Assembly: GCA_903842595.1 (NCBI GenBank)
Contig: CAIMMO010000230.1
Span: forward strand, 47,590 to 111,589
Direction: 5' to 3'
DNA from: an uncultured Alphaproteobacteria bacterium
GTDB taxonomy: Bacteria > Pseudomonadota > Alphaproteobacteria > Caulobacterales > Hyphomonadaceae
DNA: 64,000 bases
The notes under the pieces were generated by a model that was given only the letters and a program-made list of their open reading frames with translations, did not search any database and was not told where the DNA came from. The position numbers and the translations under genes were made by a program. Positions 21,218 to 30,179 of the stretch are shown here, in pieces. Each line of letters begins with the position of its first letter. The stretch's first letter is position 1.

Positions 21218-23113
21218 TCAGTCGGCCAGATTGAAAGCAAGCAGAAGATTGCCGCCCTTCTGGCCAAACTTGTCATATCCTGAGGTGGCATAGACAAACT
21301 TCCCGGCAACGACCGGGCCGCTGGAGTCGATTGATCCGCCGCTGCCCGAAATGCCGTTGACGGCCTCGAACTGTCGGTTGGTGTCGAAGGTCCAGAGAAT
21401 TTCGCCGCCGCGCGCAGAGAATGCTCGCAGTGTGCCGTCAAGTGAGCCCCCGAACACGACTCCCGGGGCGAAGGTCGCCGCGGCCGACACGCCAGGTGAA
21501 CAGCGCCATTTTGTGTCCTTGCAAACATCCGGCAGGACGGTCGACCACAGGATTCCTCCCGTTGCGATATCGAGCGCGTGCATGCCGGACTGCGCTGGCA
21601 GGTGAGCGTCTTGCGGATAAACCGAGAGATCCGAGATCGGCACGAACAGCGTCTTGCCATCGGTCGCCATGCCCCAGTGAACGCCACCCATGATCCCGCC
21701 CCGTCCAGGTTTGGCCTTCCAGAGGACAGCGCCACCCTTGTCAGGGTCAAGGCCATAGACGTCGCCCGACTTCTGACCTGCAAGTACAATGGCGCGATCG
21801 TCCGGCAATTCCACGAGTATCGGTGCAGCGCCGAAATCATAGTCGGGTCCCGTGTTCACCGGACAGTTGGGGCCGGACGGGCAGGCAGCATTCCAAACGT
21901 CGTTCGCCGTCGCCTGGAAGGTCCAGACGATCCGGCCTGATGCCAGGTCGAGCGCCATGATCGCGTCGCTCGTTGCGGTGGCTGGACGGGAGTAGTTCTC
22001 GCCCGTTCCGATATAGAGGCGGCCGCGCTTGGGGTCGATTGTCGGTGTCGACCATACGGGTGCGCCGGAGGGGCCGAACCGGTTTGCGCCCGCACGATTT
22101 GTTCCTTGAACCTTGGATTCCTCGGCAATGGTGTACGTTTTCCAGACGTTCGCTCCTGTCTTCACGTCCAGCGCCGCAACCGCGCCACGGAACGTGCAGC
22201 AGGCGTAGGCGCCATCCATCGCTGCCACAACCTCAAGCGAGGAAATGGGTACGTAGAGGCGACCTTCGTGCAGGCGCATTGCGCCAGTGATCGTTGCCTG
22301 AGGGTGCGCGTCTGGTCTGACGGTCCAGACAATCCGCCGTGTGGCGAGGTCGATTGCGTGAACCTGTCCGGCAATATCACCGAAGTAGAGTGCGTCCGGT
22401 TCGCCTGCCGCATTTGTGCCTACAATGAGCGGGGAACGGATTTCCTTGTCCGACTGAACCGTCCAACGGGTGCAGCCTGTTGCTGCATCAAGCGCGTAGA
22501 CGGTTCCAAACTGGTCAGCGGTGAACAGGACATCGCCTGCGATCGTTGGCTGCACGCGCGAGCGCGTCGACCCGGGGAACGCGAAGACCCATGCGAGCTT
22601 CAGGCCGCTGGCGTTTTCCGCATCAATGGAGGTCTGGTCTTTGCCGACGGCGCGCCAGTTCTCCGGTCGCATCCCCCAGTCGAAAACCTTGCCCGGCGCA
22701 AATGAGCGGTTCGGCGAGGCCGCGCAATAGGTTGCCATGCCGCCCCCTGGCGCCTGAGGCACGGAGAGATACGTAGCCAATGTCTCCTTTTCTCCAGGCG
22801 AAAGGCCGCTGGCTTGCGTAGACATGATCCCGGTTGTCATGGCCGCGAGAATGCGCTCGCGACTTAGCGCCGCCAGCGAATCGCGACGGGGCGCCTGGAT
22901 GGCTCCTCCATCATGACAGGTTGCGCAGGCCCGTTCGTAGATCGCGGCGCCTGACGATGTCGGCGTTGCGGGCATTCCCGCGACCACGGGCTGTGGTTGC
23001 TGCATGCATGCGGCCAGAAATGCCGGCAACAGCCACACGGATGCAAGCAACCGCCCGCGGCGCGGGCCTCTTTCGCCCTCCGAAAAAACCTCACTGCGCT
23101 GATGCCGCATCAT
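21218..23113 (-). CDS. PQQ-dependent dehydrogenase with N-terminal cytochrome c domain (polyvinyl-alcohol-dehydrogenase-like)
   Basis: CATCH heme motif after lipoprotein-like signal, then repeated PQQ beta-propeller blades (KLAWVF, TVYALDAATG). Confidence 0.82.
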   Translation of the reverse strand: MMRHQRSEVFSEGERGPRRGRLLASVWLLPAFLAACMQQPQPVVAGMPATPTSSGAAIYERACATCHDGGAIQAPRRDSLAALSRERILAAMTTGIMSTQASGLSPGEKETLATYLSVPQAPGGGMATYCAASPNRSFAPGKVFDWGMRPENWRAVGKDQTSIDAENASGLKLAWVFAFPGSTRSRVQPTIAGDVLFTADQFGTVYALDAATGCTRWTVQSDKEIRSPLIVGTNAAGEPDALYFGDIAGQVHAIDLATRRIVWTVRPDAHPQATITGAMRLHEGRLYVPISSLEVVAAMDGAYACCTFRGAVAALDVKTGANVWKTYTIAEESKVQGTNRAGANRFGPSGAPVWSTPTIDPKRGRLYIGTGENYSRPATATSDAIMALDLASGRIVWTFQATANDVWNAACPSGPNCPVNTGPDYDFGAAPILVELPDDRAIVLAGQKSGDVYGLDPDKGGAVLWKAKPGRGGIMGGVHWGMATDGKTLFVPISDLSVYPQDAHLPAQSGMHALDIATGGILWSTVLPDVCKDTKWRCSPGVSAAATFAPGVVFGGSLDGTLRAFSARGGEILWTFDTNRQFEAVNGISGSGGSIDSSGPVVAGKFVYATSGYDKFGQKGGNLLLAFNLAD

Positions 23114-23163
23114 GTCTTGGCCTTCAGGCTTGTCCGGGATCTGACACTCGCTGTGCCGCTCGC

Positions 23164-23931
23164 CTAGTGGTTCACGGTCTTGACCATCGCGCCGTCGATC
23201 CGGAGGTTTGCGCCTGTGATGAAGCCCGCCCGCGGACTTGCAAGGAACGTTATTGCGTCAGCGACTTCCTCCGGCCGGCCATGGCGCCCCAACGCGCTCA
23301 TCTGGGCGGCGCGGTTGAACAGGTCTGGCTGATGCTTTCGGATCTGATCCCACACGCCGCCCTCGAAAAAGATCGGCCCCGGAGAGACCGCATTCACCCG
23401 GACGCCGGAGGAGCCGTGCTTGGCCGCAAGCTGGCCCATATATGAGATCAGCGCAGCCTTCATCGTGCCATAGGCGCTTTCGCCGGGAGGCAGGATCATC
23501 AAAGTTGCTGCGATCGATGACACGAACAGCAGTGACGTATCCTTCCCACGCGCAAGTATGGGCAGCGAAAGCTCAGCGAAACGGACGTGCTGGAGGAAGT
23601 CCGTTTCAAAGGCTTCCCGCCAGCCGTCTTCTCCCGAGAGGGTGGGGCGTGTTGAGACGTTGGATATTGCGATATCAATGCCGCCGAGTTCGGTGCAGGC
23701 AGACTCGTGCCATTTCGTGAAGGCGTCCCGGTCGCGAACATCAAGCGCTGTGCCGAAGGCCTGCACGCCGAGCGCCCTCAGGGCATTCACGGTCTCGACA
23801 ACGCCGGACTCAGTGCGTGCGCAGACCGCGATGTTGACGCCCTCACGTGCAAGGCTTTCGGCAACGGCGCGCCCGATCCCTCTCGTGCCGCCGGTGACGA
23901 TAGCCTTCTTGCCTTTCAGGTCTAAGTCCAT
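23164..23931 (-). CDS. SDR family oxidoreductase
   Basis: VTGGTRGIGRAVAESLAREG; catalytic SAYGTMK. Confidence 0.9.
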   Translation of the reverse strand: MDLDLKGKKAIVTGGTRGIGRAVAESLAREGVNIAVCARTESGVVETVNALRALGVQAFGTALDVRDRDAFTKWHESACTELGGIDIAISNVSTRPTLSGEDGWREAFETDFLQHVRFAELSLPILARGKDTSLLFVSSIAATLMILPPGESAYGTMKAALISYMGQLAAKHGSSGVRVNAVSPGPIFFEGGVWDQIRKHQPDLFNRAAQMSALGRHGRPEEVADAITFLASPRAGFITGANLRIDGAMVKTVNH

Positions 23932-23984
23932 GGTGGTGCTTCCTAAACTGCTGCGGGTCGTGTTTGGCTGGATCGTCTTCGCTT

Positions 23985-24605
23985 TTATCTGCGCGCGCGG
24001 ATCCTTTCCGCGCCCGCGCTGACCGCGCCGATGATCATCGCACAGGTCGTCTCCTCTATCTCTTCTCGACGTGCGCCACCGCGCTGGATAAGTTCGCCAG
24101 CGGCAATCGTCAGTCCAAGGCCAATTTCGGTGAGTTTCAAGGCCTGAGCGTAGGTGACGCCGAACTCGCGCTGGATGCGTCTGGCCAGGTACCTGGCGTT
24201 GGCGTCGTGCCCTCGCATACGGACCAGTCCGACAGCGCCAGTCAGGCTGGGTTCGTTCAGCAGACGGCGGAGAAGCGGTCCGCGCTGCTCGATTTCGGCA
24301 AGAGCGATATGTGTCGTTGCCTTCACCAGTTCAGGAAATGTCTGGGCGCCCAGCGCAGCACGCGCCTGTTCCGCCTGGATCCGGCTCAGGTCGGCTTCCA
24401 GAAGCTGTCCAAGCAGACCTTTCCGGCTCTCGAAGTAGGCGTAAACCAGCGCCTTCGAGACACCCGCTTCCTCGGCAACGCGCTCCATGTTCAGGACATC
24501 GAGCCCTTCAGAGGTGATCAAGCGCGCAGCGCATTCGAGGATCTGCACACGCCGCTCTTCGGGCGCTAGTCGCGTGCGTGTCTTTGTTTGACGTGGCGAG
24601 GGCAT
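23985..24605 (-). CDS. TetR family transcriptional regulator
   Basis: ILECAARLITSEGLDVLNMERVAEEAGVSKALVYAYFESRKGLL. Confidence 0.92.
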   Translation of the reverse strand: MPSPRQTKTRTRLAPEERRVQILECAARLITSEGLDVLNMERVAEEAGVSKALVYAYFESRKGLLGQLLEADLSRIQAEQARAALGAQTFPELVKATTHIALAEIEQRGPLLRRLLNEPSLTGAVGLVRMRGHDANARYLARRIQREFGVTYAQALKLTEIGLGLTIAAGELIQRGGARREEIEETTCAMIIGAVSAGAERIRARR

Positions 24606-24752
24606 CGGTCGGATCTCAAGAGCCTGGCGGCGGGCCCGCCACTATTGACGATTAGTCTAATAGCGCCTTTACTCGCCTGGCAAGCCTGCTCGCGGCCCTT
24701 GTTTCCTGCCTGGCGTCTGCATTGCAGCCGTAAGCAACGGGAGGTTAGACAA

Positions 24753-25790
24753 ATGATGTTCGACCGACGCAGCGCGCTCGGCGCGCTTATCTACCTTGCA
24801 GCTGTGGTCACCGGCAGCTGTTCGAGTAGTGGTTCGGACGCAACAATGCCGGTCGCCGATGGTCCGGTGGTACGCGGAATCAGCTATATCGGCATCTCGG
24901 TCAGCGACATCGACCGGACGACGGCCTATTTCGCAGGAGCGGGCGGGCTGATCGAGGTTGATCGAAGCGATCTGCGGGGCGCAGCGCTTGATCGGATCGG
25001 CGGAAAGACAATCCGCGCCAAGACCAGAACACTGCGGAGCAACAGCGGCCAGGTAAGGCTGATGCAATTCGACCAACCCGCTGCAGCAGCCCGCGCCGCG
25101 AAGATCGTGCCAGTGCAGGGGCCGGGGATAACGCACGTTTGCTTCCAGTCGCCTGACAACAAGCCGATCTTCCCGAAGTTTGTCGCCGCGGGGGCGATGC
25201 CACTCTCGCGGACGGGCGATCTGGTTCAGCTGAGGCCCGATGTACCCGTAAAATACGCCTATCTCCGTGACGCGGACGGGACGATGATCGAGATCGAGCA
25301 ACTGCTGCTCGACAATCTGAAGTTCGATCACCGCATGCGGCACGTCGCAATCGCTTCGATGGATATCGACCGCACGGTCGCCTTCTATACCGCAGTTCTC
25401 GGCAAGGCTCCGCGTGAGCGCAGATCGAACCTCGTCAACAAGACGTTGGATATCACGGCCAATCTCGATGACATGAAGCTGGATGTTGCGTGGTTTCAGG
25501 TTGGCAATCTGGAGCTTGAGATCTGGGAGTACCTCAATCCGGCGCCAACGCCCGCAACCGAGGCACGACCGCTGGAGGCGCTCGGTCACAACATGATCGT
25601 CTTCGACGTATCTGATCCCGCAGTTGCCTTACAGAGACTGGAGGACGCGGGCGGACTTCGCGTTACGGCGCCATCGCCGATGGATGGCGGTCAAATTGCC
25701 TTTGGGCGTGATCCGGACGGAAACCTGATCGGTTTTTTCCGACCAGGGTCTGAGAGTTCACCGTTCTCGACGCTTGGCCTCACCTACTAG
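24753..25790 (+). CDS. VOC family (glyoxalase-like) protein, two domains, exported
   Basis: YIGISVSDIDRTTAYF and HVAIASMDIDRTVAFYTAVLG repeats; N-terminal signal/lipobox-like Cys. Confidence 0.8.
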   Translation: MMFDRRSALGALIYLAAVVTGSCSSSGSDATMPVADGPVVRGISYIGISVSDIDRTTAYFAGAGGLIEVDRSDLRGAALDRIGGKTIRAKTRTLRSNSGQVRLMQFDQPAAAARAAKIVPVQGPGITHVCFQSPDNKPIFPKFVAAGAMPLSRTGDLVQLRPDVPVKYAYLRDADGTMIEIEQLLLDNLKFDHRMRHVAIASMDIDRTVAFYTAVLGKAPRERRSNLVNKTLDITANLDDMKLDVAWFQVGNLELEIWEYLNPAPTPATEARPLEALGHNMIVFDVSDPAVALQRLEDAGGLRVTAPSPMDGGQIAFGRDPDGNLIGFFRPGSESSPFSTLGLTY

Positions 25791-26018
25791 GCTGGCGTCG
25801 CCCCGGCTCTGTAACTGCGCACGACTGCTCCAATGCAAGCAACGGCCGACGCGCTGTGTCGCAGATGGGCTCTTGAATGAAGGGCAGGTGCGCCAGGTCG
25901 GACCGTAAATGAGAGGTTCTGACCTCAGCGACCAGCGGGTTTCCACGAGCCCGGCCCCGAGCATTCTCAATGGCGGCTCTGAGAGAACTCACACCGCTAC
26001 ATGGCGGCGGCAAAAGGA

Positions 26019-26094
26019 TGGTGGGCCCGGCAGGACTCGAACCTGCAACCAGACCGTTATGAGCGGCCGGCTCTAACCATTGAGCTACAGGCCC
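26019..26094 (-). tRNA. tRNA-Ile2 (anticodon CAT), CCA encoded
   Basis: Reverse complement GGGCCTGTAGCTCAATGGTTAGAGCCGGCCGCTCATAACGGTCTGGTTGCAGGTTCGAGTCCTGCCGGGCCCACCA folds as a complete cloverleaf; body resembles Ile2 rather than Met tRNAs. Confidence 0.88.
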
Positions 26095-26263
26095 CACCGG
26101 GAAGGTCCCGGGTATTGCGCATTTTTCCGCGGTTGGAAACGCCTCGGCTCGCCATACCTGTTCGGCGCTCCGGGCGCCCGCTGCACAGGCCGCCCAGCGC
26201 GGGGGATAACGTGCAGATGGCGGTTCCGGGAGGGGGGGCCTTTGCCTTCTCCTGTTTGCAGGG

Positions 26264-27028
26264 ATGCTCCTCCTGCTGCAGACGGGGTTCCGGCTTGGCG
26301 TCCGATTCGACAAGGCGCGGGGCGGGGCGGCCGCCAGCATCTTTGACAGCGCGGTCTTCGCACTGCTGGGCCTGCTGCTGGGTTTCGCGTTCGCTGGCGC
26401 CGTGGATCGGCTGGACAAGCGCCGTGACCTGATCGTGGCGGAGCCAATGATATGTCGGCCGCCTATCTGTGACTGGACGCGCTCGCGCCAGAAGCCCAGC
26501 CGGCCAGAAGGGAGCTGGTCCGGCAATACCTCGAGGCGAGATCAGGGTCTATCGCGTCATCGACGCCGAGCGTGATCGCGCAAAGGCCTTCGACACCGCA
26601 GAACGCCTCCACGCCGAGATATGGACGGCAGCGGTCGTCGCCGTCAGCAGGCCTGACAGGCAATAGCCTCAGAAATCGTCCTGCCGGCCATAAACGACAT
26701 GATCGGCGTCACTACCGCAAGAAAGGTCGCTTTCACCACGCAGATACCTGAACTTGAGCTCGTGCTGCTGTCTTGTGTTTCGCTGTTCAGCGCGCTTCTC
26801 GCCGGTGCGGGCATGTCGCGGCACGGCGTCCGCCACATTGTCCGCGGTAGCATTTTTGCCGCGGCGGTCACGCTGACGGTGGACACCATCCTCGATCTCG
26901 ATAGTCCGCGGGGAGGACTGATCCGCCTCGACGCCGCTGACAGGGTGCTGGAAGAATTGCGAGGCTCGCTTCAGCCTGCCCAGCCAGCATCCGAAAAGCG
27001 AAGGGCCGGCGGGTGGCCGGCCCTCTGA
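26264..27028 (+). pseudogene. DUF4239 (bestrophin-like) membrane protein, frameshifted
   Basis: FDSAVFALLGLLLGFAFAGAVDRLDKRRDLIVAE / AYL*LDALAPEAQPARRELVRQYLEAR / IRVYRVIDAERDRAKAFDTAERLHAEIW / SEIVLPAINDMIGVTTARK lie in successive frames. Confidence 0.75.
27002..27024. terminator. intrinsic-terminator-like hairpin
   Basis: AGGGCCGGC-GGGTG-GCCGGCCCT, perfect 9-bp stem. Confidence 0.6.
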
Positions 27029-27049
27029 CTGATCCACCGGTGCAGCACG

Positions 27050-27223
27050 TTATACGACTGGCCGTCCCTGGATCGCGCGGACAATGAACGCGATCACGGT
27101 CAGCACCAGGAAGATGACGAAAAGAACCTGCGCGATCGCCGCTGATGCGCCCGCGATGCCGCCAAATCCGAAGGCGGCGGCGACGATCGCCAGAATGAAG
27201 AATGTAAGCGCCCAACCAAGCAT
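27050..27223 (-). CDS. DUF1328 small membrane protein (copy 1)
   Basis: [41 protein letters not shown]. Confidence 0.92.
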   Translation of the reverse strand: MLGWALTFFILAIVAAAFGFGGIAGASAAIAQVLFVIFLVLTVIAFIVRAIQGRPVV

Positions 27224-27260
27224 GTCTTGCTCCTGCCTTATCCGGTCCGTTGGAATCCTG

Positions 27261-27285
27261 AACGCAAGCTGGGGATTGCGGTTCC
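27261..27285 (-). promoter_or_regulatory. EcfG (GSR sigma factor) promoter for DUF1328 copy 1
   Basis: + strand AACG-N16-GTTCC = GGAAC-N16-CGTT on the minus strand, 37 nt before the start codon. Confidence 0.8.
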
Positions 27286-27300
27286 GGCGCGCAAACGCAT

Positions 27301-27325
27301 GGAACTTCGTTGCACAGGCAGCGTT
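27301..27325 (+). promoter_or_regulatory. EcfG promoter for entericidin-like gene
   Basis: GGAAC-ttcgttgcacaggcag-CGTT, N16, 45 nt before ATG 27371. Confidence 0.82.
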
Positions 27326-27370
27326 GACCCCACGATCGGCGGTTGTCGCCGGGGGACATGGAGATCCGAT

Positions 27371-27508
27371 ATGAAAGCTTCCTTTGCAGCTCTGGCCTTC
27401 CTGCTCGCGACCGCCGCCGCTGCCTGCAACACCGTCGAGGGCGTCGGTGAAGACGTGACTGCTGCTGGCCAGGCGGTCGACAACGCTGCTGAAGACGCGA
27501 AGAACTAG
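27371..27508 (+). CDS. entericidin A/B family lipoprotein
   Basis: [45 protein letters not shown]. Confidence 0.9.
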   Translation: MKASFAALAFLLATAAAACNTVEGVGEDVTAAGQAVDNAAEDAKN

Positions 27509-27607
27509 AGGCATTCCCACGGTGGCGCTGGATCGTCGGCCCAGAGCCGATCATCCGGCGCCGCTTGTGCATTCAATAATCCGGACACGTCCGGACGGCC
27601 ATAAACC

Positions 27608-28096
27608 ATGTTGCGAATTTCGGGACTCATCAGCGCTTTTCTTGTTGCCACCGTGTGCGCGCCTGGTTCGGCGCAGACAGTGGCCAGGGATTCCGAGAGT
27701 GTTTCATGCCCGCGCGGCGGCCTGTCCGTTTACTATGCCCGCGGCGAAGCCAGCCCATCCGAACAAGCCATGCTGCTGATCGACCGCATCGGCGATGACG
27801 CGTCGCGCTGCCGGCCCGATGGCATCGATATCGTGACGGAAATCGACACCGACCGCGATGGCGAGGACGCCATTCGTCTTGCAATGGCCCGCCTCAACAA
27901 TGTCGCCGACAGCCTTGTCGAGGACGGCTATCCCATCCAGCGCATTCGCCTTGCCGCGCAATCCAGCACCGAAGGCGACATCCGCACGCCCATGGGGGGC
28001 ATCACAGTTTACTTCCGCCAATCCGGCGCCGAACCGGGCAACGCTTCATCGGCAACGCCGGCCAAAGCTTCTGCCCCGACGGTCGGTGCGATCTGA
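27608..28096 (+). CDS. secreted hypothetical protein, possibly OmpA-like C-terminal domain
   Basis: Signal peptide; pattern of paired-residue/loop motifs (RLAMARLNNVADSLVEDGYPIQRIRLAAQS). Confidence 0.5.
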   Translation: MLRISGLISAFLVATVCAPGSAQTVARDSESVSCPRGGLSVYYARGEASPSEQAMLLIDRIGDDASRCRPDGIDIVTEIDTDRDGEDAIRLAMARLNNVADSLVEDGYPIQRIRLAAQSSTEGDIRTPMGGITVYFRQSGAEPGNASSATPAKASAPTVGAI

Positions 28097-28156
28097 TCGA
28101 TCGCAAGCGAACGGCGCGCAAAAGCGGGCCGTCCAGATCCGTTCCGCGGCAAGCGA

Positions 28157-28939
28157 TCAGGCTGCGACCGGCCGTTCCTCATGGAAAAACAGCGCCTGGC
28201 CTATTGCGGCCTTAACTGTCTCGGGCTGGAAGGGCTTGGTGATCAGGAAGGCCGGCTCCGGCTTCTCGCCCGTCAGCAGTCGCTCTGGGAAGGCGGTGAT
28301 GAAGATCACGGGCACGCTGGCGCCGCGCAGGATGTCGTTCACCGCATCGATACCGGAGGATCCGTCCGCCAGCTGGATGTCGGCAAGCACCAGACCCGGA
28401 CGGTTACGCCGGAAAGCGGCCACCGCTTCCGAGCGGGTCGTCGCAACGGCCGTCACCCGATGGCCGAGATCCAGCACGAGGGCCTCGATGTCCGCCGCGA
28501 TCACCGGTTCGTCTTCGATTATCAGCACGTCCGTCGCGAGCTCGTTCTCGATATCAGCCTGGGCGCGGGCGATCAGCTCGCGCACATTCTCTGGCGACTG
28601 GGCGAGGATCTGCGAAGCTTCGTCGATCGTGAAACCTTCGAGCGCCGTCAGCAGAAAGGCCTGGCGGTGTTGGGGTGGGATGCGCAGGACGCGGTCGGCA
28701 ATGCTCGATCCGCTATCGGGGGCCGTTTCCAGCCTTGCGCCGGTCTGTCCCCAGATGATCTGGAACAGCCGGTAAAGCGCCACGCGAGGCGGCATGCTGT
28801 CGAGTTCGTGGGTGCCGGAGGCAAGCGCCTGCAGCGCAGCCTTCACATAGGTATCACCGCTTTTCTGCGTTCCTGTGAGGGCGCGGGCATAACGGCGAAG
28901 AAAGGGTAGATGAGGTCCGAGTTGCTGAACCAGACTCAT
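28157..28939 (-). CDS. phyR: general stress response regulator PhyR (sigma-like + receiver)
   Basis: Sigma70-like N-terminus without DNA-binding function plus receiver DVLIIEDEPVIAADIEALV...; next to nepR/ecfG. Confidence 0.93.
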   Translation of the reverse strand: MSLVQQLGPHLPFLRRYARALTGTQKSGDTYVKAALQALASGTHELDSMPPRVALYRLFQIIWGQTGARLETAPDSGSSIADRVLRIPPQHRQAFLLTALEGFTIDEASQILAQSPENVRELIARAQADIENELATDVLIIEDEPVIAADIEALVLDLGHRVTAVATTRSEAVAAFRRNRPGLVLADIQLADGSSGIDAVNDILRGASVPVIFITAFPERLLTGEKPEPAFLITKPFQPETVKAAIGQALFFHEERPVAA

Positions 28940-28984
28940 GAATTCTCCCACACGCCATCCAGAGAAGATATGTCGAGGCCAATA

Positions 28985-29009
28985 TACGCAGTTCTCCTGT
29001 TTCGGTTCC
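28985..29009 (-). promoter_or_regulatory. EcfG-type promoter for phyR (one mismatch in -10)
   Basis: Minus strand GGAAC-CGAAACAGGAGAACTG-CGTA. Confidence 0.6.
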
Positions 29010-29028
29010 CGAATTACCGAAAAATCGC

Positions 29029-29053
29029 GGAACCTTCATTTCGGGACGGCGTT
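29029..29053 (+). promoter_or_regulatory. EcfG promoter for nepR-ecfG
   Basis: GGAAC-cttcatttcgggacgg-CGTT, N16. Confidence 0.85.
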
Positions 29054-29105
29054 GTTGGCCCGACAGCTGGTACCGCGTAGTAGGCAGAGCGGGCTGAAAA
29101 ACGCC

Positions 29106-29495
29106 ATGGCAACAGAGGTTTCCGGGGATGGATCGGGTTCGAAATCCGCTGCCTCCGCGACAATCCAGCGGAAGGTGAGGACCGTGGACAAGAACAAAAC
29201 CAAAGATGGGCCGGGTTCTCGACCGGGTGAATCCGGGAAGGTTGAACAGGGCAAGTCGATGGCAAAAGACACTTCTGTCGGAGAGCCCGGCTCACGCCCG
29301 GTCGATTCAAGGGTCGCGCGCCGCCGTCAGGACCCTTTGGGCCGGCGGCTGCGCCAGATGTATGACGAGGTGGTCAGCGAAGAAGTGCCCGAGGATTTCC
29401 TCTCCTGCCTCGAGAAAGCGGACGAGCGTTTGACCAGCGGCAAGGACGATGACGGTGCGGGATCCGAGGATCCCGGCAACACGTCGAAATCCTGA
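29106..29495 (+). CDS. nepR: NepR family anti-sigma factor
   Basis: DPLGRRLRQMYDEVVSEEVPEDFLSCLEKADE core; start uncertain (29106 or 29260). Confidence 0.88.
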   Translation: MATEVSGDGSGSKSAASATIQRKVRTVDKNKTKDGPGSRPGESGKVEQGKSMAKDTSVGEPGSRPVDSRVARRRQDPLGRRLRQMYDEVVSEEVPEDFLSCLEKADERLTSGKDDDGAGSEDPGNTSKS

Positions 29496-29504
29496 GGCCC
29501 CAGC

Positions 29505-30179
29505 ATGGTGATGGAATCCAAAGAGATGGCCCGGTCGCCTCCTCGCAAGCGGAGCGGGGACCCCGGGCGCGACGCCGCGGTGTCGAACGAGACGACGTTC
29601 CGAGACCAGCTTGTCGCCGTGATTCCGCACTTGCGCGCCTTTGCGCGCAGCCTGAGCAAGGACCCGACCCAGGCTGATGACCTCGCTCAAGAAGCGCTTG
29701 CGAAGGCCTGGAAAGCGCGCGACTCGTTCGAGCAGGGCACCAGCCTCAAGGCGTGGACCTTCATGATCCTGCGCAACCAGTTCTATTCCGAAAAGCGCCG
29801 CAGCTGGCGCAGCACGCCTCTCGACGCGGAAGTTGCCGAGAACACGCTCGTCGCCAACGACAATCCGACTGCGCCGATGGAGCTGCTTGATCTTCGAGCC
29901 GCACTCAACAAGCTACCCGATGATCAGAAGGAAGCGCTCATTCTTGTCGGCGCCGGCGGCATGGCCTACGAAGAAGCCGCTCAGGTCTGTCAGTGTGCGG
30001 TTGGAACGATAAAGAGCAGGGTCAGTCGCGCACGCCGGGCTCTGGAAGTCATCATGAACGAGACAAACTCGCGCGTACCATCCGAACACGAGATTGGCGC
30101 AGACAAGGCGTTCGACGATATTCTCGGGCAGGCTGCTGCGCTCGCAGGCGGAGGGGCAAGGGCTATGGGTGACGACTGA
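29505..30179 (+). CDS. ecfG: ECF sigma factor EcfG
   Basis: LVAVIPHLRAFARSLSKDPTQADDLAQEALAKAWKARDSF; downstream of nepR. Confidence 0.93.
   Translation: MVMESKEMARSPPRKRSGDPGRDAAVSNETTFRDQLVAVIPHLRAFARSLSKDPTQADDLAQEALAKAWKARDSFEQGTSLKAWTFMILRNQFYSEKRRSWRSTPLDAEVAENTLVANDNPTAPMELLDLRAALNKLPDDQKEALILVGAGGMAYEEAAQVCQCAVGTIKSRVSRARRALEVIMNETNSRVPSEHEIGADKAFDDILGQAAALAGGGARAMGDD

Noticed and set aside
26001-26432. 143-aa ORF across the tRNA
   Set aside because: Reads through the tRNA gene and the DUF4239 remnant in the wrong frame.
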